Positions 35,480 to 44,224 of a stretch of 64,000 bases of DNA are shown piece by piece. The translations under genes were made by a program, and so were the position numbers. The stretch comes from Sinorhizobium sp. A49. GTDB taxonomy: Bacteria; Pseudomonadota; Alphaproteobacteria; Rhizobiales; Rhizobiaceae. Numbering within the stretch: position 1 is the first letter of the stretch; each line of letters begins with the position of its first letter. Below the pieces are notes generated by a model that did not search any database, was not told the origin of the DNA, and saw only the letters and a list, made by a program, of their open reading frames with translations. The stretch is from NCBI RefSeq assembly GCF_002002725.1, contig NZ_MUNW01000051.1:62001-126000 (forward strand), read 5' to 3'.

Positions 35480-36835
35480 ATGACCATGTTCAACAGACGA
35501 CAAATCCTCGGCGCAGGCGCGGCACTCGTTTCCACGACGGCCTGGGCGCAGACCTCGAACTCCGGATTGCCGGAGGCGGAAGGCATGAACAATGCTGCCA
35601 CTCAGAAGCCGCTCGTGCCGACGAGCGGGCCGGACTACAACCCGGTCGTCACGCTCAACGGCTGGACGCTGCCACACCGGATGAACAACGGCGTCAAGGA
35701 ATTTCATCTCGTTGCCGAACCGGTGGAACGCGAGATGGCCGAAGGCATGACTGCCTATCTCTGGGGCTATAACGGCCAGTCCCCCGGCCCGACGATCGAG
35801 GCGGTCGAAGGCGACCGGGTGCGCATCTTCGTCACCAACAAGCTGCCGGAGCACACGACGATCCATTGGCACGGCATGATCCTGCCTTCGGGAATGGATG
35901 GCGTCGGCGGACTGTCGCAACCGCATATCCCGGCGGGAAAGACATTCGTCTACGAGTTCGATCTCGTGAAGTCCGGAACCTTCATGTACCACCCGCATGC
36001 CGACGAAATGGTGCAGATGGCCATGGGCATGATGGGCTTCTTCGTCATCCATCCGAAGGACCCGGCCTTCATGCGGGTCGACCGCGACTTCGTCTTCCTG
36101 CTCAACGCCTATGACATCGACCCCGGCACCTATGTTCCGCGCATCATGGAGATGACGGACTTCAACATGTGGTGCTGGAACAGCCGCATCTTCCCGGACA
36201 TCGATCCGCTGGTCGTTGCCAAGAACGACCGGGTGCGGGTGCGCGTCGGCAACCTGACGATGACCAACCATCCGGTCCATATGCACGGTTACGATTTTGA
36301 GGTGACCTGCACCGATGGCGGCTGGGTCCGCCCCGAAGCCCGATGGCCGGAGGTATCGATCGACATTCCCGTCGGCGCCATGCGCGCCTACGAGTTCGCC
36401 GCCAAGTACGAGGGCGACTGGGCGATCCACTGCCACAAGTCGCACCACACGATGAACGCGATGGGCCACGATGTCCCGACTTTCATCGGCACCGACAAGA
36501 CGCAGGTCGCGGCGAAGATCCGCAGGATCAAGCCCGACTACATGCCCATGGGTACGGCCGGGATGGCCGACATGGGCGAGATGGAAATGCCGCTTCCCGA
36601 CAACACCATCCCGATGATGACCGGCTGGGGGCCGCACGGGGCGTTGGAGATGGGCGGCATGTTCTCGGTGGTGAAGGTGCGCGAAGGCATCTCCGCCGGC
36701 GATTACAGCGACCCCGGCTGGTACGAAAATCCTCCGGGTACACAGGCCTGGGAATGGACCGGCGCGCTGCCGGAAACCACCCGAGCAACAGACGCCAAGA
36801 CAGTCATCACCCCACCTCCCGCAACAAAGAGGTGA
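35480..36835 (+). CDS. Multicopper oxidase (copper resistance)
   Basis: 451 aa. A twin-arginine-like signal (NRRQILGAGAALV) suggests Tat export of a folded protein. All copper-ligand motifs are present: H129-W-H131-G, H171-P-H173, HPVHMHG (H264, H267, H269) and H317-C-H319-x3-H323-x4-M328. The C-terminal type-1 copper site carries an axial Met. Likely role: periplasmic oxidation of Cu(I) to less toxic Cu(II). It begins 8 bp after the tolC-like gene with AAAGGGACG before the ATG. Near the C-terminus there is a Met/Asp-rich stretch (MGTAGMADMGEMEMPLP) that may bind extra copper. Confidence 0.93.
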   Translation: MTMFNRRQILGAGAALVSTTAWAQTSNSGLPEAEGMNNAATQKPLVPTSGPDYNPVVTLNGWTLPHRMNNGVKEFHLVAEPVEREMAEGMTAYLWGYNGQSPGPTIEAVEGDRVRIFVTNKLPEHTTIHWHGMILPSGMDGVGGLSQPHIPAGKTFVYEFDLVKSGTFMYHPHADEMVQMAMGMMGFFVIHPKDPAFMRVDRDFVFLLNAYDIDPGTYVPRIMEMTDFNMWCWNSRIFPDIDPLVVAKNDRVRVRVGNLTMTNHPVHMHGYDFEVTCTDGGWVRPEARWPEVSIDIPVGAMRAYEFAAKYEGDWAIHCHKSHHTMNAMGHDVPTFIGTDKTQVAAKIRRIKPDYMPMGTAGMADMGEMEMPLPDNTIPMMTGWGPHGALEMGGMFSVVKVREGISAGDYSDPGWYENPPGTQAWEWTGALPETTRATDAKTVITPPPATKR

Positions 36836-36840
36836 CCGCA

Positions 36841-37359
36841 ATGACCTCTTCCAACGCAACCAAGGAAACCAAGATGAAGACGACACTTTTCGCGCTGGCG
36901 TTCGTCGCCGCTTCCTCGCTCGCCTCGCCGATGCGCGCCAGCGGCACCCATTCCGGCGGTCACGACGCCATGTCGATCGGAGAGCCCGGCGACGCCAAGA
37001 AGGCGACCCAGACCGTGCGCGTGACGATGAAGGAAACTGATGACGGCAAGATGATCTTCACGCCGGCAAGCATCAAGGTCCGCCACGGCCAGACCGTGCG
37101 CTTCGCCATCAAGAATGTCGGCGAACTCGAACATGAATTCGTGCTCGACGACAAGGCGCAAATCCAGGAGCACAAGGTGGCGATGGAGAAGTTCCCCGAC
37201 ATGGAACACGCTGATCCCAATGCCATCCGGCTCGAGGCCGGCAAGTCCGGCGAGATCGTCTGGACCTTCACCAACAACGGCACGTTCGAATTCGCCTGCC
37301 TGGTCCCCGGTCATTATGACGCCGGCATGCACGGACCGCTCGAAGTCGTGAAAAAGTGA
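36841..37359 (+). CDS. Periplasmic cupredoxin (plastocyanin-like)
   Basis: 172 aa. Signal peptide (hydrophobic segment around residues 14-30), then a cupredoxin fold with type-1 copper ligands: His in ELEHEFVLDD, and Cys, His and Met in FACLVPGHYDAGMHG. It can carry a copper ion or shuttle electrons, probably to or from the multicopper oxidase encoded 5 bp upstream. Two starts are possible: 36841 (AGAGGTGA upstream) and 36874, which gives a more usual signal peptide. Confidence 0.88.
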   Translation: MTSSNATKETKMKTTLFALAFVAASSLASPMRASGTHSGGHDAMSIGEPGDAKKATQTVRVTMKETDDGKMIFTPASIKVRHGQTVRFAIKNVGELEHEFVLDDKAQIQEHKVAMEKFPDMEHADPNAIRLEAGKSGEIVWTFTNNGTFEFACLVPGHYDAGMHGPLEVVKK

Positions 37360-37385
37360 CAATAACCCACTGAAAGGATGACACT

Positions 37386-37658
37386 ATGAAACCGCTTATT
37401 GCATTGTTTTCCGCTCTTGCCATGGCGGCTTCCGCCCAGGCGACGGAATTCACCAAGGGAACGATCAAGAAACTGGACACGTCCGCCAAGAAGGTGACGA
37501 TCGCCCATGAGGATCTGAAGAACCTCGACATGCCGGCCATGACCATGGTGTTCCGGGTCAAGGATGATGCGATACTAGCCAAGCTCAAGGAAGGTGCCGC
37601 GATCGAATTCATCGCCGACCGGGTCGATGGCAAGCTGACAGTGACCGAGATCAAGTAA
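37386..37658 (+). CDS. CusF-like periplasmic copper-binding protein
   Basis: 90 aa, with a signal peptide of about 20 residues. The mature part fits the CusF small beta-barrel. In E. coli CusF Cu(I) is bound by His36, Trp44, Met47 and Met49. Here the aligned stretch is AHEDLKNLDMPAMTMVF: the two Met residues and a His are kept, but the Trp is replaced by Met. It would be a periplasmic Cu(I) chaperone. The gene follows the cupredoxin by 26 bp. Confidence 0.85.
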   Translation: MKPLIALFSALAMAASAQATEFTKGTIKKLDTSAKKVTIAHEDLKNLDMPAMTMVFRVKDDAILAKLKEGAAIEFIADRVDGKLTVTEIK

Positions 37659-37670
37659 TCCGGTGTCCAG

Positions 37671-37691
37671 GGCCCGGTATAATTCCGGGCC
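37671..37691 (+). terminator. Hairpin between the cusF-like gene and the DUF411 gene
   Basis: GGCCCGG-TATAATT-CCGGGCC, perfect 7-bp arms, followed by TTGGGC. Weak terminator or processing site inside the operon. Confidence 0.5.
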
Positions 37692-37730
37692 TTGGGCAAC
37701 CAGGCCGAACAGACAGGAAAGGAGCGTTCG

Positions 37731-38198
37731 ATGTTGAACCTCAAAAGTAGACACTTCATTGCCGGTGTAATCATGAGCATGTCGATGCTGACAGCCGGCG
37801 TGGCGATCGCGGCAGGCCCGATGACGGTCTACAAGGATCCGCAGTGCGGCTGCTGCGAACAATGGGCAGACGCGATGGAGGCAGCCGGCTTTAAGGTCGA
37901 TATCCAAGACGAAGCCGACATGACGCCGATCAAGACCCGGTTCGGCGTGCCGGCCGACATGGAAGGATGCCACACAGCTGTCATCGACGGTTATGTCGTC
38001 GAAGGCCATGTCCCGCTTGAAGCCGTGCAGAAGCTGGTAACCGAGAAGCCTGAAATTGCCGGCATTGCCGTGCCTGGCATGCCCTCGGGTTCGCTCGGCA
38101 TGGGCAACGATCCGCAGGCGTCATACGACGTCTACACGATCGCCAAGACCGCCGGCGCGGCCGGGACCGTCTATTACAAGGTGCGGCCGGCGCAATAG
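37731..38198 (+). CDS. DUF411 periplasmic metal-binding protein
   Basis: 155 aa. A signal peptide of about 29 residues is followed by a DUF411 domain opening with the metal-type motif DPQCGCCEQW. DUF411 proteins accompany copper-resistance operons, but their biochemical role is not established. AAAGGAG precedes the ATG at 37731; upstream residues in the same frame are not conserved-looking. Last gene of the copper island. Confidence 0.85.
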   Translation: MLNLKSRHFIAGVIMSMSMLTAGVAIAAGPMTVYKDPQCGCCEQWADAMEAAGFKVDIQDEADMTPIKTRFGVPADMEGCHTAVIDGYVVEGHVPLEAVQKLVTEKPEIAGIAVPGMPSGSLGMGNDPQASYDVYTIAKTAGAAGTVYYKVRPAQ

Positions 38199-38225
38199 CG
38201 CCCGGATGCTGCGGGCGGCAACCTC

Positions 38226-38906
38226 TTAGGCGGCGCGCCAGGCGCCGTCTTCGCCACGCGCCAGCAACGGCGTGCGGAACACGCCGGCGACACGCTCCGG
38301 CCAATAGGGCGCGAGATCTGCCAGAGGCTGTCGCCAGCGTTCGGTCTGCAGCATGGCGGCACCGATGGCGATCGGATCCACGCCACACGTTTCCATCAGG
38401 GTCAGTCCGGCAACGATCGAGCTGCCACTCGATAGGACGTCATCGACGAGCACGACACGCTTGTCCTTCAGAAGCGGAAGCATACGCGGATCGACGTAGA
38501 GCCGCTTCTTCTGGTCCGGCGTGGTGATCGACGACAGCGGAACGGAGAGATCGTCGACGTACCAGAACTTGCGCGACGTTCCGAGCGGCACGTATCGCGC
38601 ATGGCCGAGCTTGCGGGCGACGGCAGCGGCGAGCGTCAGCCCCAGCGTCGGCAGGCCGGCGATGACATCAGGCTGCAACGGCGCCAGCTTGTTGGCGAGT
38701 TCTGTTGCCAGGGCTTCTTCGACGGCGAAACTCGCCTGGTTGATGATCAGCGAGGCCAGGGCGTGCTTGCCATCCGCCAGCTGCCGGATCGGCAACAGGA
38801 TCTGGCGACCGTCTTCAAGCTTCGCCGGGAAGAAATCCCGATAACCGCTTCCAGTGTCGAAACTTTTCGACGGGAACACATCCTGCCAGAATTCATGCGG
38901 CTGCAT
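38226..38906 (-). CDS. Phosphoribosyltransferase
   Basis: 226 aa with the PRPP-binding motif VVLVDDVLSSGSS characteristic of type I phosphoribosyltransferases. The substrate-specific hood at the N-terminus is not decisive: it could handle a purine or orotate-like base. It is divergent from the M20 amidohydrolase. The start at 38906 has AGAGGA upstream; a frame up to 38969 has no ribosome site. Confidence 0.75.
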   Translation of the reverse strand: MQPHEFWQDVFPSKSFDTGSGYRDFFPAKLEDGRQILLPIRQLADGKHALASLIINQASFAVEEALATELANKLAPLQPDVIAGLPTLGLTLAAAVARKLGHARYVPLGTSRKFWYVDDLSVPLSSITTPDQKKRLYVDPRMLPLLKDKRVVLVDDVLSSGSSIVAGLTLMETCGVDPIAIGAAMLQTERWRQPLADLAPYWPERVAGVFRTPLLARGEDGAWRAA

Positions 38907-39099
38907 CGGTATTGTCCTCTTCTGCGCCACCAAGGCTTCGAACGAAAGGCGATGAAAACACCGGCGCACTGTTCTGGTTCCGGCGGTTTTCGTCTATACG
39001 GTTTACCACTTTGATCAAACCGAAAGGGCGCCCCGGCCGATGCAAATCTGGGGAATTTGACAGCCCTTCTCCGACAGACATGCAAGGACCTGCCAGACA

Positions 39100-40281
39100 A
39101 TGCGCGTGCCAGATGGGATCACCAACGACCTGCCCTTCCTCACCGAATTCCGTCGTGATCTGCACGCCCACCCCGAACTTGGCTTCGAGGAAGTCCGTAC
39201 CAGCGAACTGGTTGCAGGACTGCTGGAGGAAGCCGGCCTTAAGGTTCATCGTGGCCTTGGTAAAACCGGTGTGGTCGGCACGCTGCAGAGCGGCAACGGC
39301 ACCCGCTCGATCGGCCTTCGCGCCGATATGGATGCACTCGCCATGCCGGAGTTGGCCGACCGGCCTTACAAATCGAAGGAAGCCGGCAAGATGCATGCCT
39401 GCGGCCATGACGGTCACACCGCTATGCTTCTGGGTGCCGCCCGCCATCTCGCCGAAACGCGCAATTTTTCCGGCACGGTGCACTTCATCTTCCAACCGGC
39501 AGAGGAAGGTCGCGGCGGGGCAAAGCGTATGGTCGAGGATGGCCTCTTCCAGCTTTTCCCCTGCGACGCCGTCTACGGCCTTCATAACATGCCCGGCCTC
39601 GACCCGGATGAAATGGCCGTGGTGGCGGGGCCGCAGCTTGCCTCTTCCGACAGCTGGCGGCTGACCTTCCGCGGCGTCGGCACCCACGGTGCCAAGCCGC
39701 ATCTCGGTCGCGACCCGGTGACGGCGGCCGGTACCTTCCTCGCCTCACTGCAGTCGATCGTCGGCCGTGTCGTTGACCCGCTGCAGCCGGCCGTCGTCAG
39801 CGCATGCTCCGTTCGCGCCGGCGACCCGAAGGCGCTGAACGTCATCCCTGATACAGTCGAGATCGGCGGCACAGCCCGCGCCTACACGCCTCATGTCCGC
39901 GACCAACTCGAGGAAGAGATCGGCCGTCTGGCGCACGGCACGGCCGAGATGTACGGCATCAAGGTCGACTACGAATTCGAGCGCCGCATCCCGCCCGTCG
40001 TCAATGATACAGATGCGAGCGAACGGGCGCTGTCGGCAGCCCGCGTCGTCTTCGGAGAAAAGACCCGGACGCAGTTTCCGCCCTCCACTGCAGGCGATGA
40101 CTTCGCCTTCTTCGGCCTCGAAGCTCCCGGCTGCTACGTCTGGCTCGGCAACGGCCCCGCTGTCGACGGCGCACTTCACCACAACACTGCCTATGATTTC
40201 AACGACGCCGCCATCGGTCCCGGGGTCACCTTCTGGACGACATTGGTGGAGCAGGAATTGCGTGCTTCGGCAGAGCGCTGA
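39100..40281 (+). CDS. M20-family amidohydrolase (hippurate hydrolase / aminoacylase-like)
   Basis: 393-aa zinc-dependent peptidase-fold enzyme. It has the family motifs HAHPELGFEE, LRADMDALAM, HACGHDGHTAML, FIFQPAEEGRGGAKRM and a C-terminal AGDDFAFF that supplies a metal ligand. It cleaves an N-acyl or peptide bond, but the substrate is not deducible. It stands alone on the plus strand with AAGGA upstream. Confidence 0.9.
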   Translation: MRVPDGITNDLPFLTEFRRDLHAHPELGFEEVRTSELVAGLLEEAGLKVHRGLGKTGVVGTLQSGNGTRSIGLRADMDALAMPELADRPYKSKEAGKMHACGHDGHTAMLLGAARHLAETRNFSGTVHFIFQPAEEGRGGAKRMVEDGLFQLFPCDAVYGLHNMPGLDPDEMAVVAGPQLASSDSWRLTFRGVGTHGAKPHLGRDPVTAAGTFLASLQSIVGRVVDPLQPAVVSACSVRAGDPKALNVIPDTVEIGGTARAYTPHVRDQLEEEIGRLAHGTAEMYGIKVDYEFERRIPPVVNDTDASERALSAARVVFGEKTRTQFPPSTAGDDFAFFGLEAPGCYVWLGNGPAVDGALHHNTAYDFNDAAIGPGVTFWTTLVEQELRASAER

Positions 40282-40395
40282 TCGAGGTCGCGTGTCGTCA
40301 AAAAGATGTCGGCGACCTTGATTGCGTTTAAGGTCTCCAACAGAGAACGAGGCCGGTACGGTCCGGTGCGAACACCCGCGCAACTGGAGACTTTC

Positions 40396-41448
40396 ATGCA
40401 CAAGTACGCCCTATGCCTCGTCGCCGCTACATGGTTCGCCGCAACTGTTGCACACGCTGGAAATGTTGGCTTCAAGCAGAAGACGCTGACCGATTTGGAC
40501 AGCGACCGGCCACTGGAAATTGCCATTCTGTATCCGGCTGCGAACGACGGAAAAAACGAGATCGTCGGAGAAACGCCGGCCTGGACCGGCCTTGCGTTGG
40601 CACGTGACGCGGCGCCCTTGCCGGGGCAGCACCCGCTTGTCGTCGTATCGCACGGCTACGGCGGGACCTGGCGCAACCAGCTCTGGCTTGCCCATGAACT
40701 CGCACGCCGCGGCTACGTCGTCGCCGCTCCCAACCATCCGGGGACAACTGCTTTCGATCGATCGCCGCGTCAGGCAGCCCGGCTTTCGGAGCGCCCGCGT
40801 GACTTGACCCGCGTGATCGATGCGCTCCTGGCCGACCCGGCAATTTCCGGCGACATTGATCCGATGCGGATAGCTGCCGTTGGCCACTCGCTCGGTGGAT
40901 GGACCGTCATGGCTACCGCCGGCGCACGGTTCGAAGAAGGACAATTCCTGGAAGACTGCAAGACGAAGGCAAGCCCGATCGCCTGCAATGTCTACAACGA
41001 ACTCGGCGTCGATGGAACCGCCGGCGCGGCAGCATTGCTCGGCGCGGATCTTGCCGACCGGCGCGTGCAAGCCGTCGTTTCTCTTGATCTCGGCCTTGCG
41101 CGCGGATTTACACCGGCTAGCCTGGCGGCGGTTCAGATCCCGGTATTCGTTGTCGGTGCAGGCGTCGAGGATGGCCCCAGATCCGCAAAACTGGAATCGG
41201 GCTACCTTGCCGAATACCTTCCACAGGGCACGTCTCGCTATCTCGAGATAGCGGACGCGGCGCATTTCAGCTTCATGCAAATTTGCAAGCCAGGCGCCAG
41301 AGCGTTGATCGAGGCCGAAACGCCGGGCGATGGCATCGTGTGCGACGACGGTGACGGCAGAGATAGGGCGACCATTCATCTGGAAACGGCCGGGGTGATC
41401 GCGGGCTTTCTCAACACAGCCTTGAATGTTCAACAGCCGCTGCGCTAG
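40396..41448 (+). CDS. Secreted alpha/beta hydrolase
   Basis: 350 aa. A cleavable signal peptide covers about residues 1-20 (ending AHAG). The nucleophile elbow is AVGHSLGGWT. The fold and VVSHGYGGTWRNQ region resemble platelet-activating-factor acetylhydrolase/dienelactone hydrolase-like proteins. Substrate unknown. The catalytic His is likely in DAAHFSFM. GGAGA lies close upstream of the ATG. Confidence 0.85.
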   Translation: MHKYALCLVAATWFAATVAHAGNVGFKQKTLTDLDSDRPLEIAILYPAANDGKNEIVGETPAWTGLALARDAAPLPGQHPLVVVSHGYGGTWRNQLWLAHELARRGYVVAAPNHPGTTAFDRSPRQAARLSERPRDLTRVIDALLADPAISGDIDPMRIAAVGHSLGGWTVMATAGARFEEGQFLEDCKTKASPIACNVYNELGVDGTAGAAALLGADLADRRVQAVVSLDLGLARGFTPASLAAVQIPVFVVGAGVEDGPRSAKLESGYLAEYLPQGTSRYLEIADAAHFSFMQICKPGARALIEAETPGDGIVCDDGDGRDRATIHLETAGVIAGFLNTALNVQQPLR

Positions 41449-41472
41449 CTTTTCCGGTGAACGCACGTGCGG

Positions 41473-41499
41473 ACGGGGCAGCAGCAGCCGCCCCGTTTG
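41473..41499. terminator. Bidirectional hairpin between the hydrolase and ade
   Basis: ACGGGGC/GCCCCGT stem with a 10-nt loop in the 56-bp gap between converging genes; a TTTGA follows on the plus strand. Confidence 0.5.
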
Positions 41500-41504
41500 A
41501 TCGA

Positions 41505-43298
41505 TCAGAACACTTCAAGCACCGGGTTTTCCAGAAGCTTTCCCGTTCCCACATCGGCAATGCCGCGATCCGTCTGGTGTGGCCCGGCATTGCAGGCAAG
41601 CGTCGCTCCGAAGCAGGCCTTGAAGACGAGATAGGGCGGCTGCCAATCGACGATCCGGCCGACCGCGTCACGCAAGCGCGCAAAGCCGGACGACACCTCG
41701 GCCAACGGCGCGTCGGAGACCAGGCCGCACAGTGGCAACGGCAGGATCGCATCGACCTTGCCAGCCGATGCCACAGCCATGCCGCCGCCGGCGGCGATCA
41801 CGGCGTTGGCGGCCACCATCATGTCGTGGGCGTTCCCGCCGAAGACCGTCAGGTTGTGGCTGTCATGCGAAACGGTCGTCGCGAAAGCGCCGCGCCATTC
41901 TCCCCAGCCGGTCAGCAGTCCGACACGCGGACGGCTATCGGCGCGCCCATGGCGATGAGCAACGGCAATCAGCGTCGCGCCTTGCGGCGGAACGACAAAG
42001 CCATTCTCGACTTCGGCGACGACCTCGCCCCATTGGGTAAAGCGCGGGCGGTCGATCGTGGCGACACGCACCTTCGAACCGGTCGATGCAATGGCGAAGT
42101 CGGTCGCGTGCAACGGTTCGATCTTCATCGTGCCGGCGAGCGCCTGGACGTCTGCCTTGGGCGCGGCGTCTATCATACGTCCGCCCGAGGCGACCTGCTT
42201 GCCGCCGGCGATCACCGTTCGGGCACGAAAATCCTGGAGATCCTCGAAGATCACCAGATCAGCCCGTCGTCCGGGCGCAACGAGACCGAGGTCGGGACGG
42301 CCAAGGCGCTGAGCGGCGTTCAACGTCGCGGCGCGAAGCGCCCATTCGGGTTTCAGCCCGTAGCGCACCAGCCGCCGGACCACGTCGTCGAGCCCGCCGG
42401 AACGATCGAGATCATCAGGAAAGACATCGTCGGTGCAAAGCGTGACGGTCTGCGGCAGGTGGCCGAGCGTGTTCAGCGCCTCGACGAATTCCGGCAGCAG
42501 GTGATCATGCGAGCCGCGCAGCTCGATCGTAAGACCGGCGCGTAGCTTGGCCTTTAGATCGTCGGCGGAAACCAGTTCGTGGTCCGAACTGACGCCTGCG
42601 GTCACGAAGGCCTGCAGGTCGGATCCGGCAAGGCCGCGGGCATGGCCGTTGACCGGTTTGCCCGCCAACAGCCCCGCCTGGACGATGGCGTGCATCCGAG
42701 GATCGCCATCGATAACGCCGCGCATGTTCATCATCTCGGCGATGCCGCCGATCTCAGGCCACGAAAGCATGGCGGCGATGGCATTGGCATCAAAGTCGGC
42801 GCCCGCCAGTTCCAGGCCCGGAGCCGAGGGCACGCTCGAAGGCGACAGCAGCACACAGCGCAGAGGTAGGTTGGCGATGGCATCCGCAGCCCAGCGCACG
42901 CCGGCGATGCCGCTTACATTGCCGAATTCGTGCGGGTCCCAGACGATCGTGGTGACGCCACGCGGCAGCACCGCATCGGCATAGGTCGCGGGCGTGATCA
43001 TCGAGCTTTCGACATGCATGTGCGTGTCGATCAGCCCCGGTGACAGGGAGGCGCCTGAGGCATCGACGATTGCAGCAGCATCGCTGCGGGTGCCGGGGGC
43101 ATGCACGCTGGCGATCAGCGAGCCGACGAGGCCGACATCTGCTGCGCGCTGTTCGCCGGTGACCATATCGATCACGGTGCCGCCGGTGATGAGCATGTCG
43201 AACGCAGCCGCGCCGCGCGCCGCTGCAACGGCCTGTGCACGCAGCGTCGCATCCATCAGGTCCATCGGTTCCTGCGGACGGCTCACTTGATTGCTCAC
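41505..43298 (-). CDS. ade: Adenine deaminase
   Basis: 597 aa, as expected for Ade (adenine to hypoxanthine plus ammonia). It has the amidohydrolase HxH motif in GLIDTHMHVESSMITP, which holds the metal site, and the family phrases GVTTIVWDPHEFGNV and GKPVNGHARGL. A GTG at 43298 overlaps the stop of the upstream nucleoside hydrolase (GTGA) and has AAGGAAG correctly placed, so the start is probably there; GTG 43286 and ATG 43265 are alternatives. It is the last gene of the operon starting with the LacI regulator. Confidence 0.93.
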   Translation of the reverse strand: MSNQVSRPQEPMDLMDATLRAQAVAAARGAAAFDMLITGGTVIDMVTGEQRAADVGLVGSLIASVHAPGTRSDAAAIVDASGASLSPGLIDTHMHVESSMITPATYADAVLPRGVTTIVWDPHEFGNVSGIAGVRWAADAIANLPLRCVLLSPSSVPSAPGLELAGADFDANAIAAMLSWPEIGGIAEMMNMRGVIDGDPRMHAIVQAGLLAGKPVNGHARGLAGSDLQAFVTAGVSSDHELVSADDLKAKLRAGLTIELRGSHDHLLPEFVEALNTLGHLPQTVTLCTDDVFPDDLDRSGGLDDVVRRLVRYGLKPEWALRAATLNAAQRLGRPDLGLVAPGRRADLVIFEDLQDFRARTVIAGGKQVASGGRMIDAAPKADVQALAGTMKIEPLHATDFAIASTGSKVRVATIDRPRFTQWGEVVAEVENGFVVPPQGATLIAVAHRHGRADSRPRVGLLTGWGEWRGAFATTVSHDSHNLTVFGGNAHDMMVAANAVIAAGGGMAVASAGKVDAILPLPLCGLVSDAPLAEVSSGFARLRDAVGRIVDWQPPYLVFKACFGATLACNAGPHQTDRGIADVGTGKLLENPVLEVF

Positions 43299-44218
43299 TT
43301 GGCTGCTTCCTTCATCAGGGCGCCAAGAATCTGCGCGCGGGCCGTTTCCGCATGCACGTCGGTTGCGTATTCGGCATTGAAGGCGGCGTGGCTCTCTCGG
43401 GTCTCGACCACGGTGCGCCCACGGGTGAGCGCGCCGGCAAGCTCCGCGTCTATGCGCGCCTTGCGGAAGGAAATCGCGCCCGGATTGACGAAAGCAACCG
43501 CAGCGCAAGGGTCGTAGATCGCCATGCCCGGCCGGCCGCGGCTGGTGCCGATCGAGACATAGCCGGACAGGAGATCGGCGATCAGCGCGGCGTTGACGCC
43601 ACCGGCGGCACGAATGGGCGCGATATCATCGGGATAGGCAAAGACCTTGCGGCAAAGGTCAAGGTCGACCATGCGCAGCGGCAGGTCGTGCGCCAGCACG
43701 ATCGCCAGCGCTTCCGGGTCGGCGAAAGCGTTGAATTCGGCTGATGCCGTATGGTTGCCGCTGGTCACGCCACCGCCCATCCAGGTCAGGTCGGTGATCT
43801 TCGCCGCCAGATCCGGACGCGCAAGGCAGAGTGCGGCAAGGTTCGTCAGGGGCCCGAGCGCCAGGATACGGCGTGGACCGCCCTCCTCCTCGAGCCAGCG
43901 GCAGAGGGCGGCAAAAGCGTCGCTCGCGGGAAGCGGCTGGGCTGCCGGTAACGACAGGCCGGCGGTCGGCATGCCGGTCTCGCCAAGAATCCGCTCCGCT
44001 GTTTCGAGCCTGCCGAGGACCGGCAAGGCGCGGCCCTCATGGATGGGGAACGACCAGCCGAATGCGCTTGCCGCACTGGCCGCATTGCGTTTTACCTGCT
44101 CCATCGGCGTGTTGCCGAAAACCAGCGAAACGCCGTCAATCTCTTCATTGGCATGGAGAACGACGAGCACCGCAGCGATGTCGTCGAAACCCATGTCCGT
44201 ATCGATCCAGATTCCCAT
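43295..44218 (-). CDS. Ribonucleoside hydrolase (inosine/uridine-preferring family)
   Basis: 307 aa. The N-terminal Asp-rich calcium site is visible as DTDMGFDDIAAVLV, and TWMGGGVTSGNHTASAEFN matches the family. It cleaves the N-glycosidic bond of purine (or pyrimidine) ribonucleosides to free base and ribose. The downstream adenine deaminase suggests adenosine as a natural substrate. It lies 6 bp after the ABC ATPase gene. Confidence 0.92.
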   Translation of the reverse strand: MGIWIDTDMGFDDIAAVLVVLHANEEIDGVSLVFGNTPMEQVKRNAASAASAFGWSFPIHEGRALPVLGRLETAERILGETGMPTAGLSLPAAQPLPASDAFAALCRWLEEEGGPRRILALGPLTNLAALCLARPDLAAKITDLTWMGGGVTSGNHTASAEFNAFADPEALAIVLAHDLPLRMVDLDLCRKVFAYPDDIAPIRAAGGVNAALIADLLSGYVSIGTSRGRPGMAIYDPCAAVAFVNPGAISFRKARIDAELAGALTRGRTVVETRESHAAFNAEYATDVHAETARAQILGALMKEAAK

Positions 44219-44224
44219 TGCTGG

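Noticed and set aside
35276-36886. 536-codon frame opposite the multicopper oxidase gene
   Set aside because: His-rich shadow caused by codon bias; the plus-strand oxidase has all copper ligands.
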